Part shown: positions 24,028 to 32,623 of the stretch, piece after piece
Layout of the letters: every line of letters begins with the position of its first letter
How positions within the stretch are numbered: the stretch's first letter is position 1
NCBI RefSeq assembly: GCF_025149785.1
Contig: NZ_CP102277.1
Location: 2,976,001-3,040,000 of the forward strand
DNA: 64,000 nt
Direction: 5' to 3'
DNA from: Coprococcus comes ATCC 27758
GTDB lineage: Bacteria > Bacillota > Clostridia > Lachnospirales > Lachnospiraceae
Notes under the pieces: model-generated
Database searches by the model: none
The model's input: the letters and a program-made list of their open reading frames with translations, nothing else
Told to the model about the DNA's origin: nothing
Position numbers and translations under genes: made by a program

Positions 24028-27000
24028 CTAACTATCTATGCACTTGATCTTCTTGCTGCCATTGCCTGCAAAAAAGATTCCAAAGCCTTTTTCCAGCTCT
24101 GCATTTCTTTGGCTTTGCGTAAAATTATTCTTATAAAAGCCTTCATAATGCACTGCCGTATCTGACAAAGCAAGAGCAACACCGGAAGATTTGAGGTCCA
24201 CACCAAGCTGATCCTGCGTATAAAAATTGAAAAGATCACCCTGACGGATTCCACAGAGGACCAGCACGCCATAACCTTTTGTCTTTGTCATAATCCTGTG
24301 TAACTGCAGCTGTATATCATCCGGTAACTTGCTGCATTCTTTTATGTCATCGATAAGCAGGATCATCCAAGGTTCTTCCGTGATTTCGGCCGCAGCTTCT
24401 TTTCTTTTTCGCATGCGATCTGTCAGTTCTTTGAAGATCTGGGAAAATAAATCCTGTACTTTCTCAGTTTCTGAAAGCTGCGCATAAGCAGTTCCCTTCT
24501 CCTGCAAGTTCGCCAGAGATTTTCTTTCTGAGTCCAGGCAATATAAAAGTGTATTTCCATTCACTTCCAGTACCATCTTTCCTATTCTGCGAAGCATTGC
24601 GCTCTTTCCACATCCAACTCTTCCGGTAACTGCCATTGCCGTCGTTTCTCCGGGCATTACATGAACCGCTTCTATGCTTTCTGCATCCAGTCCAACGGCA
24701 ATTCCCTGCTCGTTGTTGCTGAGATCTGCCATACTTTTCACAGAAATGCTTTCCGGAAGAACCGGTATTCTCAAAGCAGGTTTTCCTTTCCAAGCTCTTG
24801 TCATGCCCTCTGCTTCTGCTTTCAAAGCCATTTCACGCTCTTTATCATTTTCTCCAGGTTCATACATTGCCTTCTGGAAATTGATCAGTTCCTGATTTAC
24901 TTTAATCAGAGCATTACCTACTCTGTCCGGCAATCTTGCTTCTCTCACCTGTCCTATTAAAGTGCTGTATTCACTTCGGTCAGACTGCATGAAAGAAATA
25001 GCCCCAGAAACATTTGCCGTCAGCTTATAAGGCACGCCTGTATTGTTCACACCTGTATAAACAAAATAGATTCCTTTTGATGGACCCTCGCTAAAAAGAC
25101 GGACAAATATGTCTTTATAATCCTGGTTCGATTCCAGAATACCACTGAAGCGATCAATCAAAACAAAAACAGCCGGCATCTCTTCACTAACCAGTTCCCG
25201 GTAAGCTTTCAGAGAATCCACTCTCTCCTGATTGAAGATTTTTCTTCTCTCATTCAGGAAACTGATCAGCATATTTATAAGCTTACCCAGCTTCTCTTCC
25301 TGTCCGGATCCCACAACGCCTCCCACCTGCGGGAAGGCCTCCATACCTGCCATATCCGCAATGATATAAAGATGCATATCCCGCGGAGAATACATACGGC
25401 ATAAAGATGTTGCAATCGTCCGGAGCAATGATGTCTTTCCTGTCTGCGAGCTTCCAAAGACACCGAAATTGCCTTCCTTCAGGAAATCCATATACTGTAT
25501 TCCCTGCACCTGAAGCTCCGGTCTGTCAAAAATACCTATCGGCACTGATAACCAAGGAGCATCTGTCATCTCCCATTTTTCTCCGTCAAAGCCACCCTCA
25601 ACCGGCAGTTTCTTCCAGCTAAAGAGATCTGGAAGTTCTGTTTTCCACGGCGATGGCTGCTTCTCTATACCTGCCGCTTCTGCTGTTCTTGCTATATAAG
25701 CTATCACTGCCTCAATTTCTTTCTTATCCGAAACAAATCGGGTGTGGTTTTCTTCTACTGTTTTGATACGCGATCCATCTACTTCTACATAGCGCACTTC
25801 CAAAGCACCCTGCTCTTTATTTTCCTGATAAGGAGCTCCGGACCAGGCGGATTGGATCAACGCGAAAATTTCTGCCTTTTCGGAGGTTCCGACTCTTACA
25901 TAAGCTCTTCCTGCCTGTGTAATCATCGCCGCATCCGGTTCATGAATCATCACCTTGCTGGCGGCAGCATTTTGCACCTTCATACAAATCTGATATTGGG
26001 TATTATTCCAGGTTCCCTCATCTACTGCATCTGCCGGACTTTGGGTAGCCAGAATCAGATGTACGCCCAGAGAACTTCCTTTTGCAGCTATGGAGTCAAC
26101 CATTTTTTTGACAACCGGTCTTTCCTTGATCAGCTCTTTAAATTCATCAAATACGATCAGAAGTCTTGGCACCGCTTCTTTAAACTCACCCTTGTGATAT
26201 CCTTTTATGTACTCCTTGATATCCTTTGCACCTACCGAAGCAAAAATGGCTTCTCTTCGCCTCAGCTCATGCTCCAGCGATTGAAAACATCTGTCAATCC
26301 CACTGCCAACATCCGTAATAATTCCACAAACATGTGGAAGCTTTTCAAGCGATGTTGCCGTACTTCCGCCTTTATAATCAATCACTACAAACGAAACATC
26401 CTCCGGATGATAATTACATGCAATAGATAAAAGCCATGAAATAAGCAGTTCACTCTTTCCCGATCCTGTCATACCTGCGACAAGGCCATGAGAACAGTGT
26501 CTGTGAAGAGATAATGAAAACAGCTTGCCGCCTTCACCTTCCCCTAACGGCGCAGTGATATTCACAGCGCTATCATTCTTTTTCCATCTTTCCAGCACGT
26601 TCAGGTCGCGTACCTTGTTTGTATCCATGCATTGCAGGAAGGTAAGCGAAACCGGGATCTGTCCCTTGACAGCATCTTCAACCTCGATAGCCGACATCTG
26701 TCTGCAAAACGCATCAAACTTTCTCTGTGGAATCGGCTGATCCATGGTAAACCACATTTTCTCATCTGCTCTGTATTTATAAAAAGCGGTGGCCGTTCTG
26801 TCATCATACGGATCATCCACATTTACAATATACTGGCAGAAATTCGGCAGATAATACTGTTCATCATATAAAAAGATTGTTGATATCCCCATAGCAGGAT
26901 CATTTTCGGAAAGCATTGATAAAAAGCACTCCGTTTTTTTTCTGGAAGCGAAAAGAAAAATATAATGCGGAATCGGACTCGTCCCATTTTTCCACTTCGC

Positions 27001-28602
27001 CTGAAAATCCGGATCCTTTCGTTCCGCAATGATACTGTTTACTTTCTCACGGAATTTAGCATAAGAATCTACATATCCTTTTTCACTATTCAGCGAAAGA
27101 CTTGCAAGAGATTCTTCTGTAAGCGGATCAAAATTCAAATATCTGGTCTGCAATTCATCGTCCCAGATATGAGGAAGCCAGCGCAACGATTTCCATTCTT
27201 CCTCTTCTTCCGGATCAAAAACGCCTACAATACGAACATCTCTGAAAAAGTGCAATGTAGAAAGCGAAACCAGTATATTCTTTAATAAGTCTGTCACCTT
27301 GCCCCTGTTTCCGATCACACCTACAGAACTATACTTTAAAAGATCCAGTCTGGCAGGGACATCATCTACCAAATGAGTCTCCTGTATAATACGGTCTGTC
27401 AGCTCCTCCAGTTCATCCCTTTCCATATGGAAATCGTTGACATCTGTAGGCGGCTTTACATCTACACAAAGAGGGGCATACCCGGCGCCCATTCTGACCT
27501 GCAGGAAATCAGAGTCTGTCGCTGTTCTCTCCCATAAAGAAGTCGACATCTTATTCAGAATTGTTTCGCATATTTCCGGCGAAGGATTCTCCTGGTTTAT
27601 GATTTCCTTTTGTTTTTTTCCGATAGCATGAATATGCGCTTTTTCTCCTGCAATATAGTCCGCATATTTCTGGAAACGTTCTTCCTCTTCGACCATAAGC
27701 ATCTTACGCGCTTTTTTATTGCTATTTCCAATCAGGCTTCCAACAGGGGAAATCATCATTGCTGCACGCATAGCAAGCATAGCAGGAGAAAAACTCGACA
27801 TTGCAAGCGAAGCTCCCGCCATGGCGCCACTACTTAAAAGTGGCAAAAAGTTGGCTTTCCTGATAGAAAATCTTTGTGGTTTATTAGGTAAATGCGACAA
27901 TCTCACCTCATCCACAGGCAAGGATTCTCTGATTCTCGGCGAACGATGGTATAACGGATACCCTTTCTGCATAGAAACAATATTCGTCGCCATCCCCGGA
28001 TGATTTATCTCTTTCTGATATTTGAGTTCCGGTGTTTCATGAAGATTATAAAAATATAAAGTGTTCTCTTTGCAAATAATACGCAAATCACAAATATCAA
28101 TTTCATCACCGGATTTCAGCATTGCCTTTTTAAGGGGACTTCCATTCAGATAAGTGCCATATTTACTTCCTAAATCCTCTATTCGTATTTTTCCTCTTTC
28201 AGATGTAATGAGCAGGTGATTTCTGCTCACATAAGAATCATTTAACACAATATCATTTTTTTTAGATCTTCCGATATGAATCTGACACTCATAAGGAATA
28301 GGATATGATTCTGAATATTCTCCAGTATCCCTGGTAAACCTTACTTCTATTTTCGGAAATTCACAAATATTAACTAACTTAGCTTCTTCTTTCATTTCCT
28401 TTACTGACAAAGGGATTTTTTTTGCATTCAACTTCAGGATTTGTTTTTTTGCATGAAAACAGATCCCAAGTTGCCCGTCTACGCCAAGCTCTGACATCGG
28501 AAATGCATCTTTTTCACCAGATCCAATGGTATATTTTGTTCCTTCTTCAATATTCACCCGATATAAATGCTTTTCAGTGAAAATTGTAACTACATAACTC
28601 AT
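24028..28602 (-). CDS. essC: EssC-type FtsK/SpoIIIE secretion ATPase with N-terminal FHA domain
   Basis: 1524 residues, the size of EssC. An N-terminal FHA-like domain (about 1-85) is followed by a clear FHA domain (about 100-190: HIGRSKKNDIVL, SYVSRNHLLI, EDLGSKYGTYLNG). A hydrophobic region (about 255-295) marks the membrane passage. Three ATPase modules follow: GMTGSGKSE near 705 with IVFDEFKEL; GSSQTGKTS near 1050 with VFVLIDRFSG; GRVGCGKSA near 1330 with ILLIDDIKE. All three Walker A Lys are kept. The protein powers export of WXG100 proteins and effectors. Intact phosphothreonine-binding residues in the FHA (R-S, S-R-N-H, N-G) fit control by the kinase in the same operon. ATG 28602 has AGAGGAA ahead. 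Confidence 0.95.
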   Translation of the reverse strand: MSYVVTIFTEKHLYRVNIEEGTKYTIGSGEKDAFPMSELGVDGQLGICFHAKKQILKLNAKKIPLSVKEMKEEAKLVNICEFPKIEVRFTRDTGEYSESYPIPYECQIHIGRSKKNDIVLNDSYVSRNHLLITSERGKIRIEDLGSKYGTYLNGSPLKKAMLKSGDEIDICDLRIICKENTLYFYNLHETPELKYQKEINHPGMATNIVSMQKGYPLYHRSPRIRESLPVDEVRLSHLPNKPQRFSIRKANFLPLLSSGAMAGASLAMSSFSPAMLAMRAAMMISPVGSLIGNSNKKARKMLMVEEEERFQKYADYIAGEKAHIHAIGKKQKEIINQENPSPEICETILNKMSTSLWERTATDSDFLQVRMGAGYAPLCVDVKPPTDVNDFHMERDELEELTDRIIQETHLVDDVPARLDLLKYSSVGVIGNRGKVTDLLKNILVSLSTLHFFRDVRIVGVFDPEEEEEWKSLRWLPHIWDDELQTRYLNFDPLTEESLASLSLNSEKGYVDSYAKFREKVNSIIAERKDPDFQAKWKNGTSPIPHYIFLFASRKKTECFLSMLSENDPAMGISTIFLYDEQYYLPNFCQYIVNVDDPYDDRTATAFYKYRADEKMWFTMDQPIPQRKFDAFCRQMSAIEVEDAVKGQIPVSLTFLQCMDTNKVRDLNVLERWKKNDSAVNITAPLGEGEGGKLFSLSLHRHCSHGLVAGMTGSGKSELLISWLLSIACNYHPEDVSFVVIDYKGGSTATSLEKLPHVCGIITDVGSGIDRCFQSLEHELRRREAIFASVGAKDIKEYIKGYHKGEFKEAVPRLLIVFDEFKELIKERPVVKKMVDSIAAKGSSLGVHLILATQSPADAVDEGTWNNTQYQICMKVQNAAASKVMIHEPDAAMITQAGRAYVRVGTSEKAEIFALIQSAWSGAPYQENKEQGALEVRYVEVDGSRIKTVEENHTRFVSDKKEIEAVIAYIARTAEAAGIEKQPSPWKTELPDLFSWKKLPVEGGFDGEKWEMTDAPWLSVPIGIFDRPELQVQGIQYMDFLKEGNFGVFGSSQTGKTSLLRTIATSLCRMYSPRDMHLYIIADMAGMEAFPQVGGVVGSGQEEKLGKLINMLISFLNERRKIFNQERVDSLKAYRELVSEEMPAVFVLIDRFSGILESNQDYKDIFVRLFSEGPSKGIYFVYTGVNNTGVPYKLTANVSGAISFMQSDRSEYSTLIGQVREARLPDRVGNALIKVNQELINFQKAMYEPGENDKEREMALKAEAEGMTRAWKGKPALRIPVLPESISVKSMADLSNNEQGIAVGLDAESIEAVHVMPGETTAMAVTGRVGCGKSAMLRRIGKMVLEVNGNTLLYCLDSERKSLANLQEKGTAYAQLSETEKVQDLFSQIFKELTDRMRKRKEAAAEITEEPWMILLIDDIKECSKLPDDIQLQLHRIMTKTKGYGVLVLCGIRQGDLFNFYTQDQLGVDLKSSGVALALSDTAVHYEGFYKNNFTQSQRNAELEKGFGIFFAGNGSKKIKCIDS

Positions 28603-28649
28603 ACTGTTCCTCTGATTCCTTCCTCTAAACAAATGGTTTCCGACATCTT

Positions 28650-29915
28650 TTATATCAGATTCAACAGAACCTCCAGCCTCCTGTTTTTTGCAAACGCCGG
28701 TGTTCCGTCTTTCTTCATAATTTGCCAGACCATGGTATAGATACCTTCTATCGGTGGCGTTGCGAATTCCACTTTGACAGAGATTTTTTCCCCCGGCATA
28801 ACATGCGCTTTAAGTGGTACGCATAATTCCTTTTTCACGTAAGAAAAGTTATCTCCGTTGATACACTCCAAATAATACTCATTCCAAATAGTCATTCCTG
28901 TATTTTGAATAATCCAGGTGTGAGAATACAAATTCCCTGCAATAATCGGGGCAGAAAGTCGAGGTATTTCTTCTATTACATTATAATTTTCACCCCGGAT
29001 TGCTTTATCCTCTTCAAAATCCATTACCATGAAATGCAATCCTATTCCCAATTTATCCGGGAAAACAATCTTTCCTTTGCTATCCTTCATTTTCCAGTTC
29101 ATGACATAAGTTCCCGGTTTGTCCGGTGCATAAAATGATACACTTGGAGACACTTTATCTCCCGGGTAAACAAATTTCGGAATCCGAAGAATTCTGTTTT
29201 TTTCATCTAATTCCATCATAGACTGATTACATTCATAATATCGATTCTCCCATAGAGTATCTCCTACATTTTTGATTACCCATGTATGATTTATTTTTTC
29301 TCCCGGCGATACAATGCTCATATCCGGTGGATATTCATATTGAAATAATGCAGCATCTTTTATTGCTACACCATTACTCTCCTCTTCTCCCTTAAGTTGC
29401 GCACTCTGTTCTTGATTATACAAATACTGTACGTAAATCTGATTAATTTCTTCCGGTAAAATAGCCAGTAGAACATAAAACGTCAGTACATTCCCCCATT
29501 TTGTTTTCAACTGATTTGTCTCGTCATCAAACAAATATGATCTAAGCTTCCTCGAAATCTCGATTCCTTCTTTCTCTACAATCCGTAAAAAACTTTCATT
29601 CATAACCTTTTCGGAAATCTGACCACTCAAAAGCTCATTCGCTTTTCCTTCTATCCTCGAGATAGTCCATGGTTGTTCAAATAAAAATGTGCGTAATGAT
29701 GCAATATATCGGGTTTCTCCTTTACAATTCGAAAAAAATCTGCTTCTTCGTGCTTTATCATTCCAGATTTTAAAATTGATCCATCGTATTTCCATTGGAA
29801 GAAGTTCTTCAAAAAAATCTTTTTTCGAACGGTATTTTGGGGGAACATTCCACACAGATGGATTTTCTTTACATTTGCCCGGATAAAAAATCTCATAAAC
29901 TTCTTTTAAATTCAT
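28650..29915 (-). CDS. Protein with two NBR1-type Ig-like domains, first gene of the secretion operon
   Basis: 421 residues. Residues 1-190 are a helical region (MNLKEVYEIFYPGKCKENPS, RWINFKIWNDKARRS, LPEEINQIYVQYLYN). Two repeats follow: about 195-300 (VSPGEKINHTWVIKNVGDTL W, VYPGDKVSPSVSFYAPDKPG, YVMNWKMKDSKGKIVF) and about 315-421 (IIAGNLYSHTWIIQNTGMTI W, VMPGEKISVKVEFATPPIEG, YTMVWQIMKKDGTPAF). This W-N/NTG-W / PG / P-G-Y-x-x-W pattern is the NBR1 Ig-like (N_BRCA1_IG) domain known from autophagy receptors and found in some bacterial surface and kinase proteins. No signal peptide is visible, so it may act in the cytosol. It probably recruits partners, but the ligand is unknown. GGAGGG precedes ATG 29915. 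Confidence 0.8.
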   Translation of the reverse strand: MNLKEVYEIFYPGKCKENPSVWNVPPKYRSKKDFFEELLPMEIRWINFKIWNDKARRSRFFSNCKGETRYIASLRTFLFEQPWTISRIEGKANELLSGQISEKVMNESFLRIVEKEGIEISRKLRSYLFDDETNQLKTKWGNVLTFYVLLAILPEEINQIYVQYLYNQEQSAQLKGEEESNGVAIKDAALFQYEYPPDMSIVSPGEKINHTWVIKNVGDTLWENRYYECNQSMMELDEKNRILRIPKFVYPGDKVSPSVSFYAPDKPGTYVMNWKMKDSKGKIVFPDKLGIGLHFMVMDFEEDKAIRGENYNVIEEIPRLSAPIIAGNLYSHTWIIQNTGMTIWNEYYLECINGDNFSYVKKELCVPLKAHVMPGEKISVKVEFATPPIEGIYTMVWQIMKKDGTPAFAKNRRLEVLLNLI

Positions 29916-29951
29916 TCCGGCTGTCCCTCCTTTATTCAAGCATCATTATTT

Positions 29952-30025
29952 TTCAACAAATATGTTGAATATGCATATTTATTTTAACATTATAAGGTTG
30001 TATTTACATTGATTTTTGGGTTGTA
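29952..30025 (-). promoter_or_regulatory. Promoter and candidate operator of the secretion operon
   Basis: On the minus strand a TATAAT (about 29993-29988) lies 75 bases before the first ATG at 29915. Upstream, TACAACC occurs twice, 23 bases apart (two helical turns). Downstream of the -10, the palindrome TTCAACAAATATGTTGAA occupies 29952-29969, in the early leader. The direct repeats could bind an activator and the palindrome a repressor; both readings are inference. No good -35 hexamer is present, which fits activator dependence. Confidence 0.45.
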
Positions 30026-30040
30026 AATTTTTCCAAAAAA

Positions 30041-30080
30041 ATTCCTACAAACTGCTTAATTTCACAGTTCGTAGGAATTT
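30041..30080. terminator. Hairpin with T-run on the minus strand inside the divergent gap
   Basis: Inverted repeat ATTCCTACAAACTG / CAGTTCGTAGGAAT; on the minus strand it is followed by TTTTTTT. No annotated minus-strand gene ends here, so it could shield the secretion promoter from read-through or end a short leader RNA started near 30100. The remaining bases of the 29916-30245 gap are the two promoter regions. Confidence 0.55.
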
Positions 30081-30100
30081 CGTCTTTTATCTTTTTTTCA

Positions 30101-30131
30101 TTGACTCTCGAGTGCGCTTCTATGATATGAT
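30101..30131 (+). promoter_or_regulatory. Probable promoter of the aldo/keto reductase gene
   Basis: TTGACT at 30101-30106 and TATGAT at 30126-30131 with a 19-base spacer (a second TATGAT at 30121 would leave only 14). The ATG at 30246 lies about 108 bases after the predicted start of transcription. Confidence 0.5.
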
Positions 30132-30245
30132 GATACTATGGTCAAAAGTATAACAATTATTATTTCTTTACTTCCGGACTTCTTCCATACTTGCTTTACG
30201 GAAAAATTCCGCGAATATCAAATCATTACAAAGGAGATTTTTATC

Positions 30246-31166
30246 ATGAGAGAAACTATTTTGGGCAATCATCTGCAAAAAATTCCTTCCATTGCAGTCG
30301 GATGCATGCGACTTTCTGAAAAATCGAAGGAGGAAATGAACCATTTCATTCACTCTGCATTGGAACAGGGCGCATATTTCTTCGATCATGCGGATATCTA
30401 TGGCGGCGGTATGAGCGAGACTGTGTTCGGCGAAGCCTTTGCCGGCGATCCATCCCTGAAACGGGAAGATATTTACCTGCAGTCAAAATGCGGCATCCGG
30501 CAAGGTTGTTATGATCTCTCAAAAGAGCACATTTTGAAATCCGTCGATGGTATTTTAAAACGGCTTCAGACAGATTATCTCGATCTTCTGCTGCTTCACC
30601 GTCCGGATGCACTCGTAGAACCGGAAGAGGTTGCTGCCGCATTTGATGTTCTGTTTGAGAGCGGAAAGGTCCGCCATTTTGGTGTTTCAAACCACAAACC
30701 GATGCAGATTGCACTACTGCAGAAGTATGTCTGCCAACCGCTCGTTGTCAACCAGGTTCAATTCAGCATTCCGGTTTCCAATCTTGTTGCAAATGGCATG
30801 GAAGTCAATATGGAAACCCCCGGTTCAATTGACCACGACGGAAGTCTGCTCGACTACTGCCGCCTCCATGATATCACCCTCCAGGCCTGGTCACCATTTC
30901 AGATGCCGGCATGGAAAGGATGCTTTCTCGGAAGTGACGAATACCCGGAGCTGAATCAAAAGCTTCATGTACTGGCTGAAAAATATAATGTCAGCGACAC
31001 TACCATTGCGGCTGCGTGGATTTTACGTCACCCGGCAAATATGCAAATCATTACCGGAACTGCAAGCGAAAGCCGCCTGAAAGAAATTATCGCAGCATGT
31101 GAGATAACACTGACTCGCGAAGAATGGTATGAGCTGTACCTGGCTGCAGGTCATCCGCTTCCATAA
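30246..31166 (+). CDS. Aldo/keto reductase (YdhF-like)
   Basis: 306 residues. AKR signature elements: FFDHADIYGGGMSETVFGEA (catalytic Asp and Tyr), LQSKCGIRQG (Lys), LDLLLLHRPDALV (His), FGVSNHKPMQ, VVNQVQFSIPVSN and the C-terminal ITGTASESRLKEIIAACEI for NADPH. It should reduce a carbonyl to an alcohol with NADPH; the physiological substrate is unknown. The ATG at 30246 has AAAGGAG ten bases ahead, so the longer frame from 30138 is not used. Monocistronic. Confidence 0.92.
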   Translation: MRETILGNHLQKIPSIAVGCMRLSEKSKEEMNHFIHSALEQGAYFFDHADIYGGGMSETVFGEAFAGDPSLKREDIYLQSKCGIRQGCYDLSKEHILKSVDGILKRLQTDYLDLLLLHRPDALVEPEEVAAAFDVLFESGKVRHFGVSNHKPMQIALLQKYVCQPLVVNQVQFSIPVSNLVANGMEVNMETPGSIDHDGSLLDYCRLHDITLQAWSPFQMPAWKGCFLGSDEYPELNQKLHVLAEKYNVSDTTIAAAWILRHPANMQIITGTASESRLKEIIAACEITLTREEWYELYLAAGHPLP

Positions 31167-31216
31167 GGATTTTCGGCATTATATTTCTGATTTCATATTC
31201 TTGCTGACTTATGCTA

Positions 31217-31241
31217 TTACCCGCACCGTTGGTGCGGGTAA
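31217..31241 (+). terminator. Terminator of the aldo/keto reductase gene
   Basis: Perfect 11-bp stem TTACCCGCACC / GGTGCGGGTAA with a GTT loop, followed by TTCTATTTC, between convergent genes. Confidence 0.75.
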
Positions 31242-31266
31242 TTCTATTTCCGGAATAAACAGACAG

Positions 31267-32610
31267 TTAGCAAACTGAAGCTGCTTTATCAGTTGGCCAC
31301 GATTTTCTAAGTGCCACATAGGAAATCGCAAAATTGGCAAACCAGCCAGCCGGTACAGCAAGCCAGACAAATTCGATACCAAAACGAGGTGCAAAAATCA
31401 AAGCAACTGTCAGGCGGATTGCAAGGTTTACCATATTGGCGACGAGAAACGGGCGCATAACACCAAGTCCACGGAGTACTCCATCTGTTGCCATCTTGAT
31501 ACCCATAAAAATGAAAAAGTAACCAAGCCATCTCATATAATCCCCGGACACCTGATATGCCAGGGCAGTTCCGTCTTTCCCCAGGAATAACGAGGAAATC
31601 TGGGTATGCAACATTTCAATGACTATAAAAGCAAGAACTGCAAAACATAAATCCAACACCAGTGCCGCATGATATCCTTTTTTGATACGTTCCATTTTCT
31701 TTGCGCCAAAATTCTGGGAAACATACGGTGAAACTGCATTTCCAATGGATACAAAGATCAGTGAAAAAACGTTCTCTACCCGCATCGTTGCCGAATAACC
31801 GGCAAGTGCCTGTGTACCGAATGGATTTACAACTGCCTGTACGATCATCATGCCAATTGACACTGTAGACTGCTGAAGAACAGATGGCACAGCGATCCGA
31901 AGCATGGAATGCAATTCCTTCCCATCAAACCAGTCAAAATGACTTTTATATCGACGCATCCGGCTAAAGAAAATCAAAAGTGAAAACACTGCCGAAATCC
32001 CCTGCGCAATGAGGGTTGCAAGAGCTGCACCAAATACCCCCAAACCAAGTCCGGCCACCATCCAGAGATCCATAAAAATATTCAAAATAGAAGAAAATAT
32101 CAACAGTCCCAATGGAATCTTTGATTCACCGATCGAGGTAAACATCGTTGAAAGGATGTTATACATAAACAGAAACGGAAATCCCACAAAATAAACACGA
32201 AGGTACAGTACTGCTTCATCCAGTATATCAGCAGGTGTCTGTAATAAACTCATCATCGAATGGGAAAAACAAAAGCCAAATATACCCAGAAGTACGCTTA
32301 GAATCAGGAAGCTGATCAATGATGTTGACACGATTGTTTTCATTTTACTATAATCTCTGGCTCCAAAATAACGGCTCACGAGCACTCCTGCACCTACACC
32401 GGCACCCAATGCTATACAAATGAAGACATTCGTAAGTGCAGCGCAGGCACCGACTGCCGCCAGTGCAGACGAACCAACAAACTGACCTACGATAATAGAA
32501 TCAGCCATATTATATACTTGTTGAAAAAAGCTGCCTAAAATCATAGGCATTGCAAAAACAGTTAATGCTTTAAGAGGCGCATCTGTAATTAAATATTCAT
32601 CTTTTGACAT
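31267..32610 (-). CDS. MATE family efflux transporter
   Basis: 447 residues with twelve probable membrane helices in two halves. MATE signatures: LPLKALTVFAMPMILGSFFQ-like start, QVYNMADSIIVGQFVGSSAL in the first half and QTLAGYSATMRVENVFSLIF-type segment with FGAKKMERIKKGYHAAL in the second. It exports cationic or toxic compounds using Na+ or H+. It follows the AGCS symporter gene by 13 bases, so both are probably in one transcript. The substrate cannot be read from sequence. GGAG lies directly before the ATG. Confidence 0.9.
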   Translation of the reverse strand: MSKDEYLITDAPLKALTVFAMPMILGSFFQQVYNMADSIIVGQFVGSSALAAVGACAALTNVFICIALGAGVGAGVLVSRYFGARDYSKMKTIVSTSLISFLILSVLLGIFGFCFSHSMMSLLQTPADILDEAVLYLRVYFVGFPFLFMYNILSTMFTSIGESKIPLGLLIFSSILNIFMDLWMVAGLGLGVFGAALATLIAQGISAVFSLLIFFSRMRRYKSHFDWFDGKELHSMLRIAVPSVLQQSTVSIGMMIVQAVVNPFGTQALAGYSATMRVENVFSLIFVSIGNAVSPYVSQNFGAKKMERIKKGYHAALVLDLCFAVLAFIVIEMLHTQISSLFLGKDGTALAYQVSGDYMRWLGYFFIFMGIKMATDGVLRGLGVMRPFLVANMVNLAIRLTVALIFAPRFGIEFVWLAVPAGWFANFAISYVALRKSWPTDKAASVC

Positions 32611-32623
32611 TCTCCAGTTTCTC

